The notes below the pieces were generated by a model that worked only from the letters and a program-made list of their open reading frames with translations, searched no databases and was not told the DNA's origin. From positions 1 through 63,550 of the forward strand of contig NZ_BOMI01000043.1 in NCBI RefSeq assembly GCF_016862115.1: DNA of 63,550 bases, read 5' to 3'. Made by a program: the position numbers and the translations under genes. This document shows positions 23,520 through 32,777 of the stretch, piece after piece. This stretch comes from Paractinoplanes deccanensis. Its GTDB lineage: Bacteria > Actinomycetota > Actinomycetes > Mycobacteriales > Micromonosporaceae. Numbering within the stretch: position 1 is the first letter of the stretch; each line of letters opens with the position of its first letter.

Positions 23520-23951
23520 TCAGGCGCTCTCGAGAGCGCGGTCGTCGGCGGGACGCGAACCCGTGTTGATCGCGATGCGGCGCGGCTTGGCCGCCTCGGC
23601 CACCGGGATCGTCAGCGTCAGCACGCCGTCCTGCCAGGTGGCGTCGATCCGGTCGAGGTCGAGCCCGTCGCCCAGCGTGAGCCGCCGCTCGAAGGTGCCG
23701 GTCGCCCGCTCGCGTCGCACCCACTGCACGTCCTCGTCCGTGCGCGGCGAACGCTCGGCGCGGATGGTCAGCACCCGCCCGTCGACACCCACGTCGACCG
23801 AGCCCGGGTCGATGCCGGCCAGGTCGCAGTGGAGCACGAAATGATCACCGGAGCGGTACAGGTCCATCGGCATCGCGATGGAGTTGCCGCCACCGAGCAT
23901 CTGCCCGGCGAGCCGGTCGAATTCGCGGAAAGGATCGAAAGTCAGCACCAC
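23520..23951 (-). CDS. Hsp20 small heat-shock protein
   Basis: A 143-residue chaperone starting at a GTG with a strong A-G-G-A-G-G-T site eight bases before it. The alpha-crystallin domain (about 38-130) shows V-L-H-C-D-L-A-G-I-D-P-G-S-V-D-V, R-V-L-T-I-R-A-E-R and the late G-V-L-T-L-T-I-P motif; the C-terminal I-A-I tail anchors oligomers. It holds unfolding proteins in an ATP-independent way. A CIRCE-like element lies 116 bp upstream, suggesting HrcA control, less usual for Hsp20 in actinomycetes than for groEL. Confidence 0.94.
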   Translation of the reverse strand: MVLTFDPFREFDRLAGQMLGGGNSIAMPMDLYRSGDHFVLHCDLAGIDPGSVDVGVDGRVLTIRAERSPRTDEDVQWVRRERATGTFERRLTLGDGLDLDRIDATWQDGVLTLTIPVAEAAKPRRIAINTGSRPADDRALESA

Positions 23952-24066
23952 GGGAATCCACCTCCTAGAGACGGCCCGCCGGCCTGCCCGGCGAGCGCGT
24001 GGCGCTCGGCTCAGATCAGTTCTGCCGAGGTCGGCGAGCTCGTGAGCAGCACCGACAAGTAATTTT

Positions 24067-24093
24067 TTAGCACTGTCGGTCGCCGAGTGCCAA
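24067..24093. promoter_or_regulatory. CIRCE heat-shock operator
   Basis: TTAGCACTG, nine bases, then GAGTGCCAA. This matches the CIRCE consensus (TTAGCACTC-N9-GAGTGCTAA) at 16 of 18 positions with the exact 9-bp spacer. It lies between the divergent hsp20 (23951) and MFS (24151) genes; HrcA would bind it. A T-rich/A-rich stretch beside it may hold the hsp20 -10. Confidence 0.8.
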
Positions 24094-24150
24094 GTGGTTC
24101 CGCGAAAAAATCCCGCCGCTCGTGGATGATCGGTCCCGAGGAGGAACCGC

Positions 24151-25317
24151 ATGCGGGCCTGGGTAACGCTGACGGCGCTGGCGCTGTCGACGTTCGTGTA
24201 CGTCACCGTCGAGACCTTGCCGATCGGGCTTCTTCCGCAGATCGCGCAGAGCCTCGGGACGAGCACCTCCGCGGTCGGCCTGCTCGTCACCGCGTACGGC
24301 TTCGTCGTGGTCGTGGCCACCGTGCCGCTCACCAAGCTCGCCCACAGATGGTCACGGCGCCGCCTTCTCGGCGTGCTCCTCGGGGTCTTCGCCGTGGCGA
24401 CGGCCGTTTCGGCATTGGCGCAGAGCTACGGCTCGCTGCTCGCCGCGCGCGTCGCGATCGCCCTCAGCCAGGCGGTCTTCTGGGCGATCGTCACCCCGGC
24501 CGCCGCCTCGCTCTTCGTGCCCCACGTGCGCGGACGGGCAATCTCCATCCTGTACACCGGGAGCTCGGCCGCCCCGCTGCTCGGCGTGCCGGCCGGAACG
24601 TGGCTCGGACAGCAGGCCGGTTGGCGCGTGCCCTTTCTCGCCCTCAGCGCCATCGGGCTGGTCGTCCTCGTGGTCATCGTCGCCCTGATGCCCGACCTGC
24701 CGCCCGGCCGCAGCGACGCCGACCGCGGCACCGCCCCCGATCCCGGTCGCTACTGGACACTCGTGGTCGCCACGGCGCTGATGGTGACCGGCGCTTTCGT
24801 CTCGTTCACCTACATCAACCCGTTCCTCACCGGCGTGAGCGGCTTCGCCGAGTCCGCCATCGGCCCGATCCTGCTGGTCCGCGGCCTGGCCGGGCTCGCC
24901 GGGGTGATCGTCGCCGGCTTCGTCGTGGGCCGCTGGGGCTGGCCCAGCCTCGTTGTCGTCACCGCCGGCCAGGCCGTTTGCCTGCTTGTGCTGTACGCCT
25001 TCGGCGCGAACGGCGCGGCAGCGGTCGTCGCGAGCGCCGGCGCCGGGTTCATGCTCGCCGGCATGGCGGCCGTGCTCGGCGCCCGGGTCCTCGAGGTCGC
25101 CCCGGGCGCGACAGATCTCGCGTCGGCGGGCACCTCCACGGCGTTCAATGTGGGAATCACCGCCGGCGCGTTGATAGGCAGCGCCCTGCTGACCGGCGCC
25201 GGCGTCCGCAGCACGGCGCTGGTGGGCGGCCTGGTGACGATGGCGGCGCTGATCGCGGTGCTCGCCGAGCCGCGTCTCGCCACACGCCGCGCGCAAACCG
25301 TCGGCAGCGTCACGTAG
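24151..25317 (+). CDS. MFS efflux transporter, AraJ/sugar-efflux type
   Basis: A 388-residue membrane protein with 12 predicted helices and a G-A-G-G-A-G-G ribosome site before the ATG. The first helix pair carries V-E-T-L-P-I-G-L-L-P-Q-I-A and the loop between helices 2 and 3 K-L-A-H-R-W-S-R-R-R-L; motif C-like P-L-L-G-V-P-A-G-T-W-L-G-Q is near 145-157. These mark the DHA1/AraJ group, exporters of sugars, nucleosides or drugs such as chloramphenicol. Substrate cannot be told. Its promoter region contains the CIRCE element shared with hsp20, so heat control is possible. Confidence 0.9.
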   Translation: MRAWVTLTALALSTFVYVTVETLPIGLLPQIAQSLGTSTSAVGLLVTAYGFVVVVATVPLTKLAHRWSRRRLLGVLLGVFAVATAVSALAQSYGSLLAARVAIALSQAVFWAIVTPAAASLFVPHVRGRAISILYTGSSAAPLLGVPAGTWLGQQAGWRVPFLALSAIGLVVLVVIVALMPDLPPGRSDADRGTAPDPGRYWTLVVATALMVTGAFVSFTYINPFLTGVSGFAESAIGPILLVRGLAGLAGVIVAGFVVGRWGWPSLVVVTAGQAVCLLVLYAFGANGAAAVVASAGAGFMLAGMAAVLGARVLEVAPGATDLASAGTSTAFNVGITAGALIGSALLTGAGVRSTALVGGLVTMAALIAVLAEPRLATRRAQTVGSVT

Positions 25318-25370
25318 AGCGCGTCATCCGACGCATGGTCCGGCCACTGCGACTCGGCAATGATGACCCC

Positions 25371-26564
25371 ATGAGTTATGTCGTGGTGGGTGGCGGCCTG
25401 GCCGGCGCCAAGGCGGTCGAGACCCTGCGAGAGTCCGGCTACGGCGGCCCGGTCACCCTGATCGGCGCCGAGACCGTCCGGCCGTACGAGCGCCCGCCGC
25501 TCTCCAAGGGCCTGCTCCTGGGCAACGACGCACCCGAGAGCGTCTTCGTCCACGCGGCCGAGTGGTACGCCGACCACGACGTCGACCTGCGCCTCGGTGC
25601 CACGGCCACCGCGCTCGACCGCACCACCAGGTCGGTGCGGCTCGACAACGGCGACGAGGTCGACTACGACCGCCTGCTGCTGGCGACCGGCTCGACACCG
25701 CGCCCGCTCGACGTGCCCGGCGGCGAGCGCGCGCTCCTGCTCCGCACCCTCCAGGACTCGCACCGGATCGACGAGGCCGTCACCAAGGACTCCCGCGTGG
25801 TGGTGATCGGCGCCGGTTGGATCGGCCTGGAGGTCGCCGCCGCCGCGCGCAGCCGGGGCGCCCAGGTCACCGTGGTCGGCACGTCGGCGCTGCCGCTCCA
25901 GAAGATCCTCGGCGACGAGATCGCCCAGGTCTTCGCCGACCTCCACCGGGCGAACGGCACCGACTTGCGCATGAACGCCCACGTGGCCGAGGTGACCGCC
26001 GACGCGGTCCGTCTCACGGACGGCACCACGCTGCCGGCAGACGTGGTGGTGGCGGGCATCGGCGTGACGCCGAACGTCGCGCTGGCCGCGGATGCCGGCC
26101 TCGACGTGTTGAACGGCGTGCTGGTCTCGTCGCGGCTCGCGACCAGCGACCCGGCCATCTTCGCGGCGGGCGACATCGCCAACATCGACCACCCGCTGCT
26201 CGGGCGGCGCCTCCGCGTGGAGCACTGGGACACCGCCGTCCGCAGCGGCCCGGTGGCGGCCCGGGCCATGCTCGGCGAAGAGGTCGTCTACGACCGGTTG
26301 CCGTTCTTCTTCACGGACCAGTACGACCTGGGCATGGAATACACCGGCTCGGCGCCGGCCGACGCCGAGGTGGTGGTGCGCGGCGATCTCGCGAGTCGCG
26401 AGTTCATCGCCTTCTGGCTGGTCGACGGCAAGGTCGTCGCAGGCATGAACGTCAACACCTGGGACGTGGCCGACAAGATCGACGCGCTGATCCGCTCCGG
26501 CTCCCCGGCCGACCGGGCGCGGCTGTCCTCCCCTGAGGTGGACTTGTCGGAGCTCGCCGCGTAG
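25371..26564 (+). CDS. FAD-dependent ferredoxin/rubredoxin-type reductase
   Basis: A 397-residue flavoprotein (ATG at 25371; the longer in-frame reading is shadow of the upstream MFS gene). The FAD-binding G-G-G-L-A-G-A-K is near residue 7, the NAD(P)H-binding G-A-G-W-I-G-L-E near 150, and the second FAD motif F-A-A-G-D-I-A near 265. The C-terminal reductase domain has Y-D-R-L-P-F-F-F-T-D-Q-Y-D-L and F-W-L-V-D-G-K-V, as in BphA4/PuxA enzymes that reduce small ferredoxins for P450s or dioxygenases. The next gene is another reductase-like protein, but no ferredoxin gene is here. Confidence 0.94.
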   Translation: MSYVVVGGGLAGAKAVETLRESGYGGPVTLIGAETVRPYERPPLSKGLLLGNDAPESVFVHAAEWYADHDVDLRLGATATALDRTTRSVRLDNGDEVDYDRLLLATGSTPRPLDVPGGERALLLRTLQDSHRIDEAVTKDSRVVVIGAGWIGLEVAAAARSRGAQVTVVGTSALPLQKILGDEIAQVFADLHRANGTDLRMNAHVAEVTADAVRLTDGTTLPADVVVAGIGVTPNVALAADAGLDVLNGVLVSSRLATSDPAIFAAGDIANIDHPLLGRRLRVEHWDTAVRSGPVAARAMLGEEVVYDRLPFFFTDQYDLGMEYTGSAPADAEVVVRGDLASREFIAFWLVDGKVVAGMNVNTWDVADKIDALIRSGSPADRARLSSPEVDLSELAA

Positions 26565-26584
26565 CGCCGCGCGTCTCGCACACG

Positions 26585-27304
26585 GTGTCCGTCGCGCCGA
26601 CCCGAGCGATCGGTGACCCTTCGTGGGTGTCGGTCGCGCAGTGGTGGCCCGCGGAAGTGCTCACCCACGAGCGTCGCGGGCCTGACGTCGTGGTCTTCAC
26701 GTGCCGCACCCGGCGCGCGATGCCGTTCCGGGCCGGGCAGCACGTGGAGATCGAGTGCCCGTACCGGCCGTGGCAGTCGTCGCCGTACTCGATGGCCAAC
26801 GCCCCACGGCTCGACCGGGTGCTCGAGTTTCATGTGCGCGCCGGGTCGCCGTCCGGGGTGTCGGCCGCGCTCGTCCAGCGGCTCAAACCGGGCGACACGC
26901 TCCGCCTCGGCGCACCCCGCGGGACGATGGTGCTCGACCCGTACTCCCGCAGAGATCTTGTATTTGTCACCGGAGGCACGGGCCTCGCGCCGGCCAAGGC
27001 GCTCATCGATGAGTTGTCAAGGTACAACCGCACAAGGTGGATCCACCTCTTCCGAGGTGAGCGCGACGACGGCAGCTTCTACGACCGCTGCGCGATGGAC
27101 CGCCTCGCCGACCGTCATCCCTGGCTGACGATCGTGCGCACGACGTCCGACGTGGCCGAGGTCGTCTCCGCGCGGGGCCCGTGGCGCGATCACGACTTCT
27201 ATGTCTCGGGCCCTCGGCCGATGCTCGAGGCCACCCTGGGCCGTCTGGAGGCCCTGCGGGTGCCGGCGACCCGCATCCAGTACGACGCTCTGGCCCTGCG
27301 CTGA
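26585..27304 (+). CDS. Ferredoxin-NADP-reductase-like oxidoreductase, lacking an iron-sulfur domain
   Basis: A 239-residue protein starting at a GTG 20 bases after the reductase gene. It is an FNR-fold protein: F-R-A-G-Q-H-V-E-I near 52-60, the FAD-binding S-S-P-Y-S-M-A-N-A near 70, and the NAD-binding V-F-V-T-G-G-T-G-L-A-P-A-K-A-L near 131-145, then Y-V-S-G-P-R-P-M-L near 206. The chain stops there, with no 2Fe-2S or globin domain, so it needs an external partner. A globin-linked flavohaemoglobin or phenol-hydroxylase type partner is usual but not seen. Probably cotranscribed with the upstream reductase. Confidence 0.87.
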   Translation: MSVAPTRAIGDPSWVSVAQWWPAEVLTHERRGPDVVVFTCRTRRAMPFRAGQHVEIECPYRPWQSSPYSMANAPRLDRVLEFHVRAGSPSGVSAALVQRLKPGDTLRLGAPRGTMVLDPYSRRDLVFVTGGTGLAPAKALIDELSRYNRTRWIHLFRGERDDGSFYDRCAMDRLADRHPWLTIVRTTSDVAEVVSARGPWRDHDFYVSGPRPMLEATLGRLEALRVPATRIQYDALALR

Positions 27305-27316
27305 CCAGATCGCCCG

Positions 27317-27676
27317 TCAGCCGTCGAGGTGGGCGAGCAGAGCGCCCGCCTCCGCGCGGAGCTGCTCGGCGCGCTCCGGACGGCCCAGATCCGCATACTC
27401 CGCGGCCGCACGCTCCCGTTCGTCCGCCTCGCCACGGACGATCCTCTCCACGTCTTGCTCGGTCAGCACGCGACGGGCCGCCTCCGTCGCACCGGCGCCC
27501 ACGGGCAGCGTCTCGATGGCCAGGCTCTTTCCCGTACCCTCCTCCGTCTCGACGGCCTCGGCGTTGTCGATCGCCGCGAGCGTCGCCCGCAGAGCCGCGA
27601 CGGCGGCGCGATCGCGGGCCTTCATCGCAGCTGGGAGTGCCTCTCGAAGCCTCAGCCGAAGCGGTGTCTCAGTCAT
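27317..27676 (-). CDS. GatB/YqeY-domain protein
   Basis: A 119-residue helical protein of the YqeY group: L-R-x-R-L-R-E-A-L-P-A-A-M-K-A-R-D at the start, V-A-A-L-R-A-T-L-A-A-I-D-N-A-E-A, then V-L-T-E-Q-D-V-E-R-I-V-R-G-E and R-A-A-A-E-Y-A-D-L-G. The family shares the tail domain of the GatB amidotransferase subunit that contacts tRNA, but the stand-alone role is undefined. It ends 12 bases from the opposing oxidoreductase, and a LysR gene follows on the same strand 27 bp upstream. Confidence 0.9.
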   Translation of the reverse strand: MTETPLRLRLREALPAAMKARDRAAVAALRATLAAIDNAEAVETEEGTGKSLAIETLPVGAGATEAARRVLTEQDVERIVRGEADERERAAAEYADLGRPERAEQLRAEAGALLAHLDG

Positions 27677-27703
27677 GCCGGCGACGGTAGCCGGTTCCGC
27701 CGA

Positions 27704-28606
27704 TCAACGCTTTCGGTTATCCACAGGGTCGTCGTTGTCCACAGCGAACGCGTGCCGGAGGTGCGGAAGCAGCGCAGCTAGTGCGGGGCTCGTGCGAGGG
27801 CGCCAGACGAGCGCGAGCAGTGCCCGGCTCTGTACATCGTCGATCGCGACGGCACTAAGGTGCGGAAACTCGGAGGCCATCGACTCGCTCAGCACGGCGA
27901 CGCCCAGGCCGCGCGACGCGAGCTCCGCGACGGTCCCGGGCGCCGACGCGGCCAGAGCCACGTCGGGGACAAATCCGGCGGCGACGCAGGCTTCGTCGAG
28001 AACGGCACGGATGCCGGTCCCCTCCGGCAGCGTGACGAGGGGGTACGCCATGAGGTCCGCCAACGGCAGGTGATCCGTCGCCGTCTCGCCGGGCCGGAAG
28101 AGCGCCACCAGCCGCTCCCTGGCGATGACGTGACAGGCCAGATGCTCGGGTGGCTCGCCCGCGACCCCGACCAGCGCGATGTCGACCAGTCCGGTGCGGA
28201 TCTGCGACACCAGATGACGGGAGTCGGCCTCGGTCAGCTCGATCTCGATCGCCGGGTGCTCCTCGTGAAAGGCCGCGATGCCGGCGAACAGCGGCGTCAC
28301 CTCGCAGCCGGTCACCATCCCGATCGTGAGCTGCCCGCGCACCAGGCCCTTGACCTCGTCGATCGCCTGCCGCAGATCCGCCGCGGCGTCGAGAGCCGCT
28401 TGGGCGTACGGCAGAGCGGCGGCCCCCGCCTCGGTGAGCCGCGCGATCCGGCCCGAGCGGTCGAAAAGCTCGGCGCCGAGCTCGTGCTCCAGCGCCTTGA
28501 CCTGCGCGCTGACGCCCGACTGGCTGATGTGGACGCGCGCCGCGGCCCGGGTGAAGTTGGCCTCCTCGGCGACGGTCACGAAGTACTCGAGCTGGCGGAG
28601 TTCCAT
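27704..28606 (-). CDS. LysR-family transcriptional regulator
   Basis: A 300-residue regulator; the ATG at 28606 (M-E-L-R-Q-L-E-Y-F) is the family start, and the longer reading upstream is not coding. The winged helix (1-60) reads F-T-R-A-A-A-R-V-H-I-S-Q-S-G-V-S-A-Q-V-K, followed by a dimer helix and a LysR substrate-binding domain with G-M-V-T-G-C-E, G-L-V-D-I-A-L-V-G and a V-T-L-P-E-G-T region. It is divergent from the SnoaL-like gene, with a near-palindrome CATG-N5-CATG at 28627-28639 that could be its site. Effector unknown. Confidence 0.93.
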   Translation of the reverse strand: MELRQLEYFVTVAEEANFTRAAARVHISQSGVSAQVKALEHELGAELFDRSGRIARLTEAGAAALPYAQAALDAAADLRQAIDEVKGLVRGQLTIGMVTGCEVTPLFAGIAAFHEEHPAIEIELTEADSRHLVSQIRTGLVDIALVGVAGEPPEHLACHVIARERLVALFRPGETATDHLPLADLMAYPLVTLPEGTGIRAVLDEACVAAGFVPDVALAASAPGTVAELASRGLGVAVLSESMASEFPHLSAVAIDDVQSRALLALVWRPRTSPALAALLPHLRHAFAVDNDDPVDNRKR

Positions 28607-28676
28607 AACCGAGGATTCTAGCTTCCATGAAAACCATGCGTTGGACTTCTGGTACGCCCCAGAGAAGGCTGAACGC

Positions 28677-29051
28677 ATGACGAAACGAGAGAAGGCCCGG
28701 CGCCCCGAAGACCTGACCCGCCTGTTCGTCGAGCGCGCCAACGCGAAGGACGCGGAAGGGCTCGCCCTGCTCTACGAGGAAGGAGCCGTGATGGCCTATC
28801 CGCCCGGCCGGCAGACCGTCGGCAGAGCGGCCATCCACCGCATGTGGGAGGAGGCGCTGCCGCACATGCCCGCCATCGAGCCTGAGGAGCCTCTGCCGAC
28901 GCTGATCAGCGGTGACCTGGCGCTGACCTCGACGCCGCCGCGGGACGGCTCCGGTGCCCGGGCGCAGGTCGTCCGGCGCCAGCCCGACGGCACGTGGCTG
29001 CGAGTCCTCGACCAGCCCGAGTTCCAGCCCGTCGCGCCGCGATGGCAGTGA
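28677..29051 (+). CDS. SnoaL-like/nuclear-transport-factor-2-fold protein
   Basis: A 124-residue protein with a G-A-G-A-A-G-G ribosome site seven bases before the ATG. It fits the NTF2/SnoaL fold: a first helix L-T-R-L-F-V-E-R-A-N-A-K-D-A-E-G-L-A-L-L-Y, the strand G-A-V-M-A-Y-P-P-G-R, G-R-A-A-I-H-R-M-W-E, and late strands A-L-T-S-T and W-L-R-V-L-D-Q-P-E-F. Such proteins are small isomerases, cyclases or dimer partners; the substrate here is unknown. It is divergent from the LysR gene, its likely regulator, and overlaps the start area of the isochorismatase-like gene. Confidence 0.88.
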   Translation: MTKREKARRPEDLTRLFVERANAKDAEGLALLYEEGAVMAYPPGRQTVGRAAIHRMWEEALPHMPAIEPEEPLPTLISGDLALTSTPPRDGSGARAQVVRRQPDGTWLRVLDQPEFQPVAPRWQ

Positions 29052-29098
29052 GCAAGGGCGCGATGGCAGTGAGCAGAGGATTGTGCGACGGTGGCCGC

Positions 29099-29788
29099 AT
29101 GGCCGACGATCCTCACCTGGCGCCGCATTGGGAGTCCGCGGCGCTCATCACCATCGATGTTCAGCGTGACTTCCTGAGCGACGGCGCGTTCGGGATTCCG
29201 GGCACGAGCGAGATCCTGCCGAACCTGGCGCGGCTTACCGAGGCGTTCCGCCGCGGTGGGCGGCCGATCGTCCACATTGTGCGGCTCTACCCGGCCGACG
29301 GGCAGGATGTCGACCGGGTGCGCCGGAGCCTCGTCCAGGGCGGAGCCGCGTTCGCCCAGCCCGGTTCGCCCGGCCGCCTTCTTGCCGACGGTCTTCTTGG
29401 CGACGGCCCTCTCGGCGTCGCCGAGAGCGGCGAACTCGACGACGAGCTGTTGCTGCGGGGCGAGCCGCAATGGTTCGGGACGAGCGAATGCGTGCTGTAC
29501 AAGCCGCGATGGGGTGCGTTCTACCGCACTCGGCTCGAGGAGCTTCTGGCCGAGCGCAATGTGGACACTCTTGTCTTCGCGGGCTGCAACCTGCCCAATT
29601 GTCCGCGCGCCAGCATCATCGAGGCGCACGAGCGTGACTTCCGAGTCGTGCTCGTCACCGACGCCGTGTCCCAGGCCGGCGATCAGGCTTTCCGCGAGAT
29701 CGCCGGCCTGGGCACTGTTCTTCGCACGACCGCCGAGGCTGTCGGCGAGGTGTCGAAGCGAGGCGGATCGGTTGTGACGGCGACCTGA
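29099..29788 (+). CDS. Isochorismatase-like cysteine hydrolase
   Basis: A 229-residue enzyme from the ATG at 29099; in-frame ATGs at 29042 and 29063 are possible, the latter with an A-A-G-G-G site. The catalytic set of the family is visible: Asp in I-T-I-D-V-Q-R-D-F, Lys in V-L-Y-K-P-R-W-G-A-F and Cys in F-A-G-C-N-L-P-N-C-P. It hydrolyses an amide or vinyl ether bond of a small molecule; substrate cannot be told, and the N-P-N-C loop resembles other unassigned family members. It follows the SnoaL-like gene, likely in one operon under the LysR regulator. Confidence 0.9.
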   Translation: MADDPHLAPHWESAALITIDVQRDFLSDGAFGIPGTSEILPNLARLTEAFRRGGRPIVHIVRLYPADGQDVDRVRRSLVQGGAAFAQPGSPGRLLADGLLGDGPLGVAESGELDDELLLRGEPQWFGTSECVLYKPRWGAFYRTRLEELLAERNVDTLVFAGCNLPNCPRASIIEAHERDFRVVLVTDAVSQAGDQAFREIAGLGTVLRTTAEAVGEVSKRGGSVVTAT

Positions 29789-29797
29789 GCCGCGCTG

Positions 29798-30706
<909 letters not shown>

Positions 30707-30827
30707 TTCCGCCCGCACGGACCGGCGGCAACCATGCAAGGATGCCGGCCGGATTCTTATAGGAATAGGCGAGATCGACATTATCGTGTCGGGCGCATTT
30801 CGGGGTCATGTTGGAGAATCGGCAACC

Positions 30828-32033
30828 ATGAGCGATCACGACATCGTCGTCTACGGCGCTACCGGGTTCGTCGGCGCGCTGGTGGCGCGGCATCTTGCCG
30901 AGCATTCTCCGGAGGGCGTGCGGATCGCGCTGGCCGGGCGATCCGAAAGCAAACTCGACGCTGTGAAACGCCGCCTCGGCGTCGAATGGCCGACCCTGGT
31001 GGCGGACGCCGCGGATGCCGATGCGGTCGCTCGGGTAGCGGGTTCGACGCGGGTTCTCGTGACGACCGTGGGGCCGTATGCCAAATATGGCAAGCCCCTG
31101 GTGGACGCCTGCGCGAGGGCGGGGACCGACTATCTCGACCTGACCGGCGAGGTGCTTTTCGCGCGGCGGAGCATTGACGACAACCACGAGGTCGCGCGTT
31201 CCACCGGCGCCCGTATCGTGCACTCGTGCGGCTTCGACTCGATCCCGTCCGACCTGGGTGTGCACGTGCTGCACCAGGCCGTGCGCAACGACGGCGCGGG
31301 CGAGCTGACCGACACCGCGATGGTCGTGACCAGCCTGCGCGGCGGGGTCAGCGGCGGCACGATCGACTCGCTGCGGCACCAGCTCGACACGATCAAGCGA
31401 GATCCGTCGCAGCGGCGGATCGCCGGCGGGCCCTACTCCCTGAGCCCCGACCGCAGCGCCGAGCCCGACCTCGGGCGGCAATCGGACATCGCCACCGTCC
31501 GCGGGGAGAGCGTCGATCCGCGGTTGCGGGGGACGCTCGCGCCGTTCTTCATGGCGTCTTACAACACGCGGGTGGTGCGGCGCAGCAACGCGTTGCGCGG
31601 ATACGAGTACGGGCGCGGCTTCCGCTACCGGGAGCTGATGAGCGTGGGCACGTCGCCGTTGTCGCCGCTGCTCGCGAACGGCGTCAAGCTCGGCTTCGGG
31701 GCGCTGGTCGCCGGGCTGATGATGCCGCCGACGCGGTTCGTGCTCGACCGGATGCTGCCCAAGCCGGGGCAGGGGCCGGCCGAGAAGGGCCACTTCACCT
31801 GCGACTTCTTCGGCCGCACCACGACCGGTGCCCGCTACACGGCCCGTTTCCGCGCCGACAGCGACCCCGGATACGGCGGCACGGCCGTGATGCTGGGTGA
31901 GAGCGCCCTCGCGCTGCTTCTCGACCGGCCCGAGGGCGAGGGCGGCGTCCTGACCCCGGCCACCGCGCTCGGCGACGCTCTGGTCGACCGCCTCCGCGCT
32001 GTCGGCCTGGAAATCACTGCGAGCCGCCTATGA
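30828..32033 (+). CDS. Saccharopine-dehydrogenase-like trans-acting enoyl reductase
   Basis: A 401-residue protein (ATG at 30828; earlier in-frame reading crosses the riboswitch antisense and is not coding). The NAD(P)-binding N-terminus reads V-V-Y-G-A-T-G-F-V-G-A-L-V-A-R-H-L, then G-R-S-E-S-K-L and T-T-V-G-P-Y-A-K-Y-G. The middle has L-D-L-T-G-E-V-L-F and H-S-C-G-F-D-S-I-P-S-D-L-G, marks of the actinobacterial group close to mycobacterial Rv2449c/Rv2953, which acts as an enoyl reductase in glycolipid synthesis. Substrate here is unknown. It is divergent from the Rpf gene. Confidence 0.9.
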   Translation: MSDHDIVVYGATGFVGALVARHLAEHSPEGVRIALAGRSESKLDAVKRRLGVEWPTLVADAADADAVARVAGSTRVLVTTVGPYAKYGKPLVDACARAGTDYLDLTGEVLFARRSIDDNHEVARSTGARIVHSCGFDSIPSDLGVHVLHQAVRNDGAGELTDTAMVVTSLRGGVSGGTIDSLRHQLDTIKRDPSQRRIAGGPYSLSPDRSAEPDLGRQSDIATVRGESVDPRLRGTLAPFFMASYNTRVVRRSNALRGYEYGRGFRYRELMSVGTSPLSPLLANGVKLGFGALVAGLMMPPTRFVLDRMLPKPGQGPAEKGHFTCDFFGRTTTGARYTARFRADSDPGYGGTAVMLGESALALLLDRPEGEGGVLTPATALGDALVDRLRAVGLEITASRL

Positions 32034-32095
32034 CCCATCAACGCGGTATGTCCCCGGACGCGGTCGCGCAAGCAGGAGACTTCCGCCCGGCCTGT

Positions 32096-32250
32096 GGCGT
32101 CGGGTGGGAGCGTTCGCCTGAGCCCATGATGTCGGCGGAGAGTGTTCGCCGGGTCAGCGGCGCTGGGCGCGAGCGTTCGTGCTCGTCTGCGACGCCAGGT
32201 GGGAGCGTTCGCGCTGGTCTATGACGCCAGGTGGGAGCGTTCGCCCTCGT
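32096..32250. repeat. Five degenerate copies of a 32-bp tandem repeat
   Basis: Five units share a core like GGAGCGTTCGC, with GTTCG at 32112, 32144, 32175, 32207 and 32239 (spacing 32, 31, 32, 32). The last two units are identical over 22 bases from GACGCC. The array runs from the gap into the 3' end of the XRE gene. No unique spacers, so it is not a CRISPR array. Confidence 0.8.
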
Positions 32251-32770
32251 GGTCGAGGATGCACAGGACCTCGGCGGGGCCGTCGATGGCGCCGAAGGCG
32301 TGCGGGACCATCGTGGAGAACGAGGCCGCCTCTCCCGCGCGGACGGTGATGGTGCGCTCGCCCAGACGGAGCACGATCGTGCCCGAGAGGACCGTGAACC
32401 AGTCGCGGCCCGGGTGGACGCGCAGGTCCTTCGGGACGGCGCGGGTCACGCGGAGCTTGGCCACGGTCTGGTTGCTCTCGTGGGAGAGGAGCCAGGTGGT
32501 GATGCCGCGGGCGTCGTCGCGGTGAGGGCGGATCACCACGTCGTCGTCGGTTCCCGACTCGACTAGCTGGTCGAGGGTGATGCTCAGCGCCCTCGCGATG
32601 GGAGCGAGCTGGTCGAGGGCGATCCGGCGGTGGCCGGTCTCGATGCGGCTGAGCGTGGACGGGCTCAGGTAGCAGCGGGCCGCCAGCTCGTCCAGCGACC
32701 AGCCGCGGGCGATCCGCAGGCCGCGGATGCGCTGCCGGACGAGGGCGTCCAACTCACCGTCTTGCGTCAT
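32219..32770 (-). CDS. XRE-family regulator with cupin domain
   Basis: A 183-residue regulator from the ATG at 32770. The XRE helix-turn-helix (about 10-65) has W-S-L-D-E-L-A-A-R-C-Y-L-S-P-S-T-L-S-R-I-E-T-G-H, then the C-terminal cupin (about 105-180) with H-P-G-R-D-W-F-T-V-L-S-G-T and G-E-A-A-S-F-S-T-M-V-P-H-A-F. Its own start codon sits at the centre of an inverted repeat CTTGCGT-CAT-ACGCAAG, which would be an autoregulatory operator and implies a leaderless transcript. It is divergent from the methyltransferase gene 47 bp away. The last codons lie inside the 32-bp repeat array. Confidence 0.9.
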   Translation of the reverse strand: MTQDGELDALVRQRIRGLRIARGWSLDELAARCYLSPSTLSRIETGHRRIALDQLAPIARALSITLDQLVESGTDDDVVIRPHRDDARGITTWLLSHESNQTVAKLRVTRAVPKDLRVHPGRDWFTVLSGTIVLRLGERTITVRAGEAASFSTMVPHAFGAIDGPAEVLCILDHEGERSHLAS

Positions 32771-32777
32771 ACGCAAG
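32761..32777. promoter_or_regulatory. Operator over the XRE gene start codon
   Basis: Perfect 7-bp inverted repeat CTTGCGT-CAT-ACGCAAG; the central CAT is the reverse complement of the XRE start codon. A third half-site ACGCAAG lies at 32792-32798, toward the divergent methyltransferase gene. Probable autorepressor site also controlling the neighbour. Confidence 0.7.

Noticed and set aside
32096..32250. Possible CRISPR array
   Set aside because: Spacing is regular but there are no distinct spacers and copies are degenerate and tandem.
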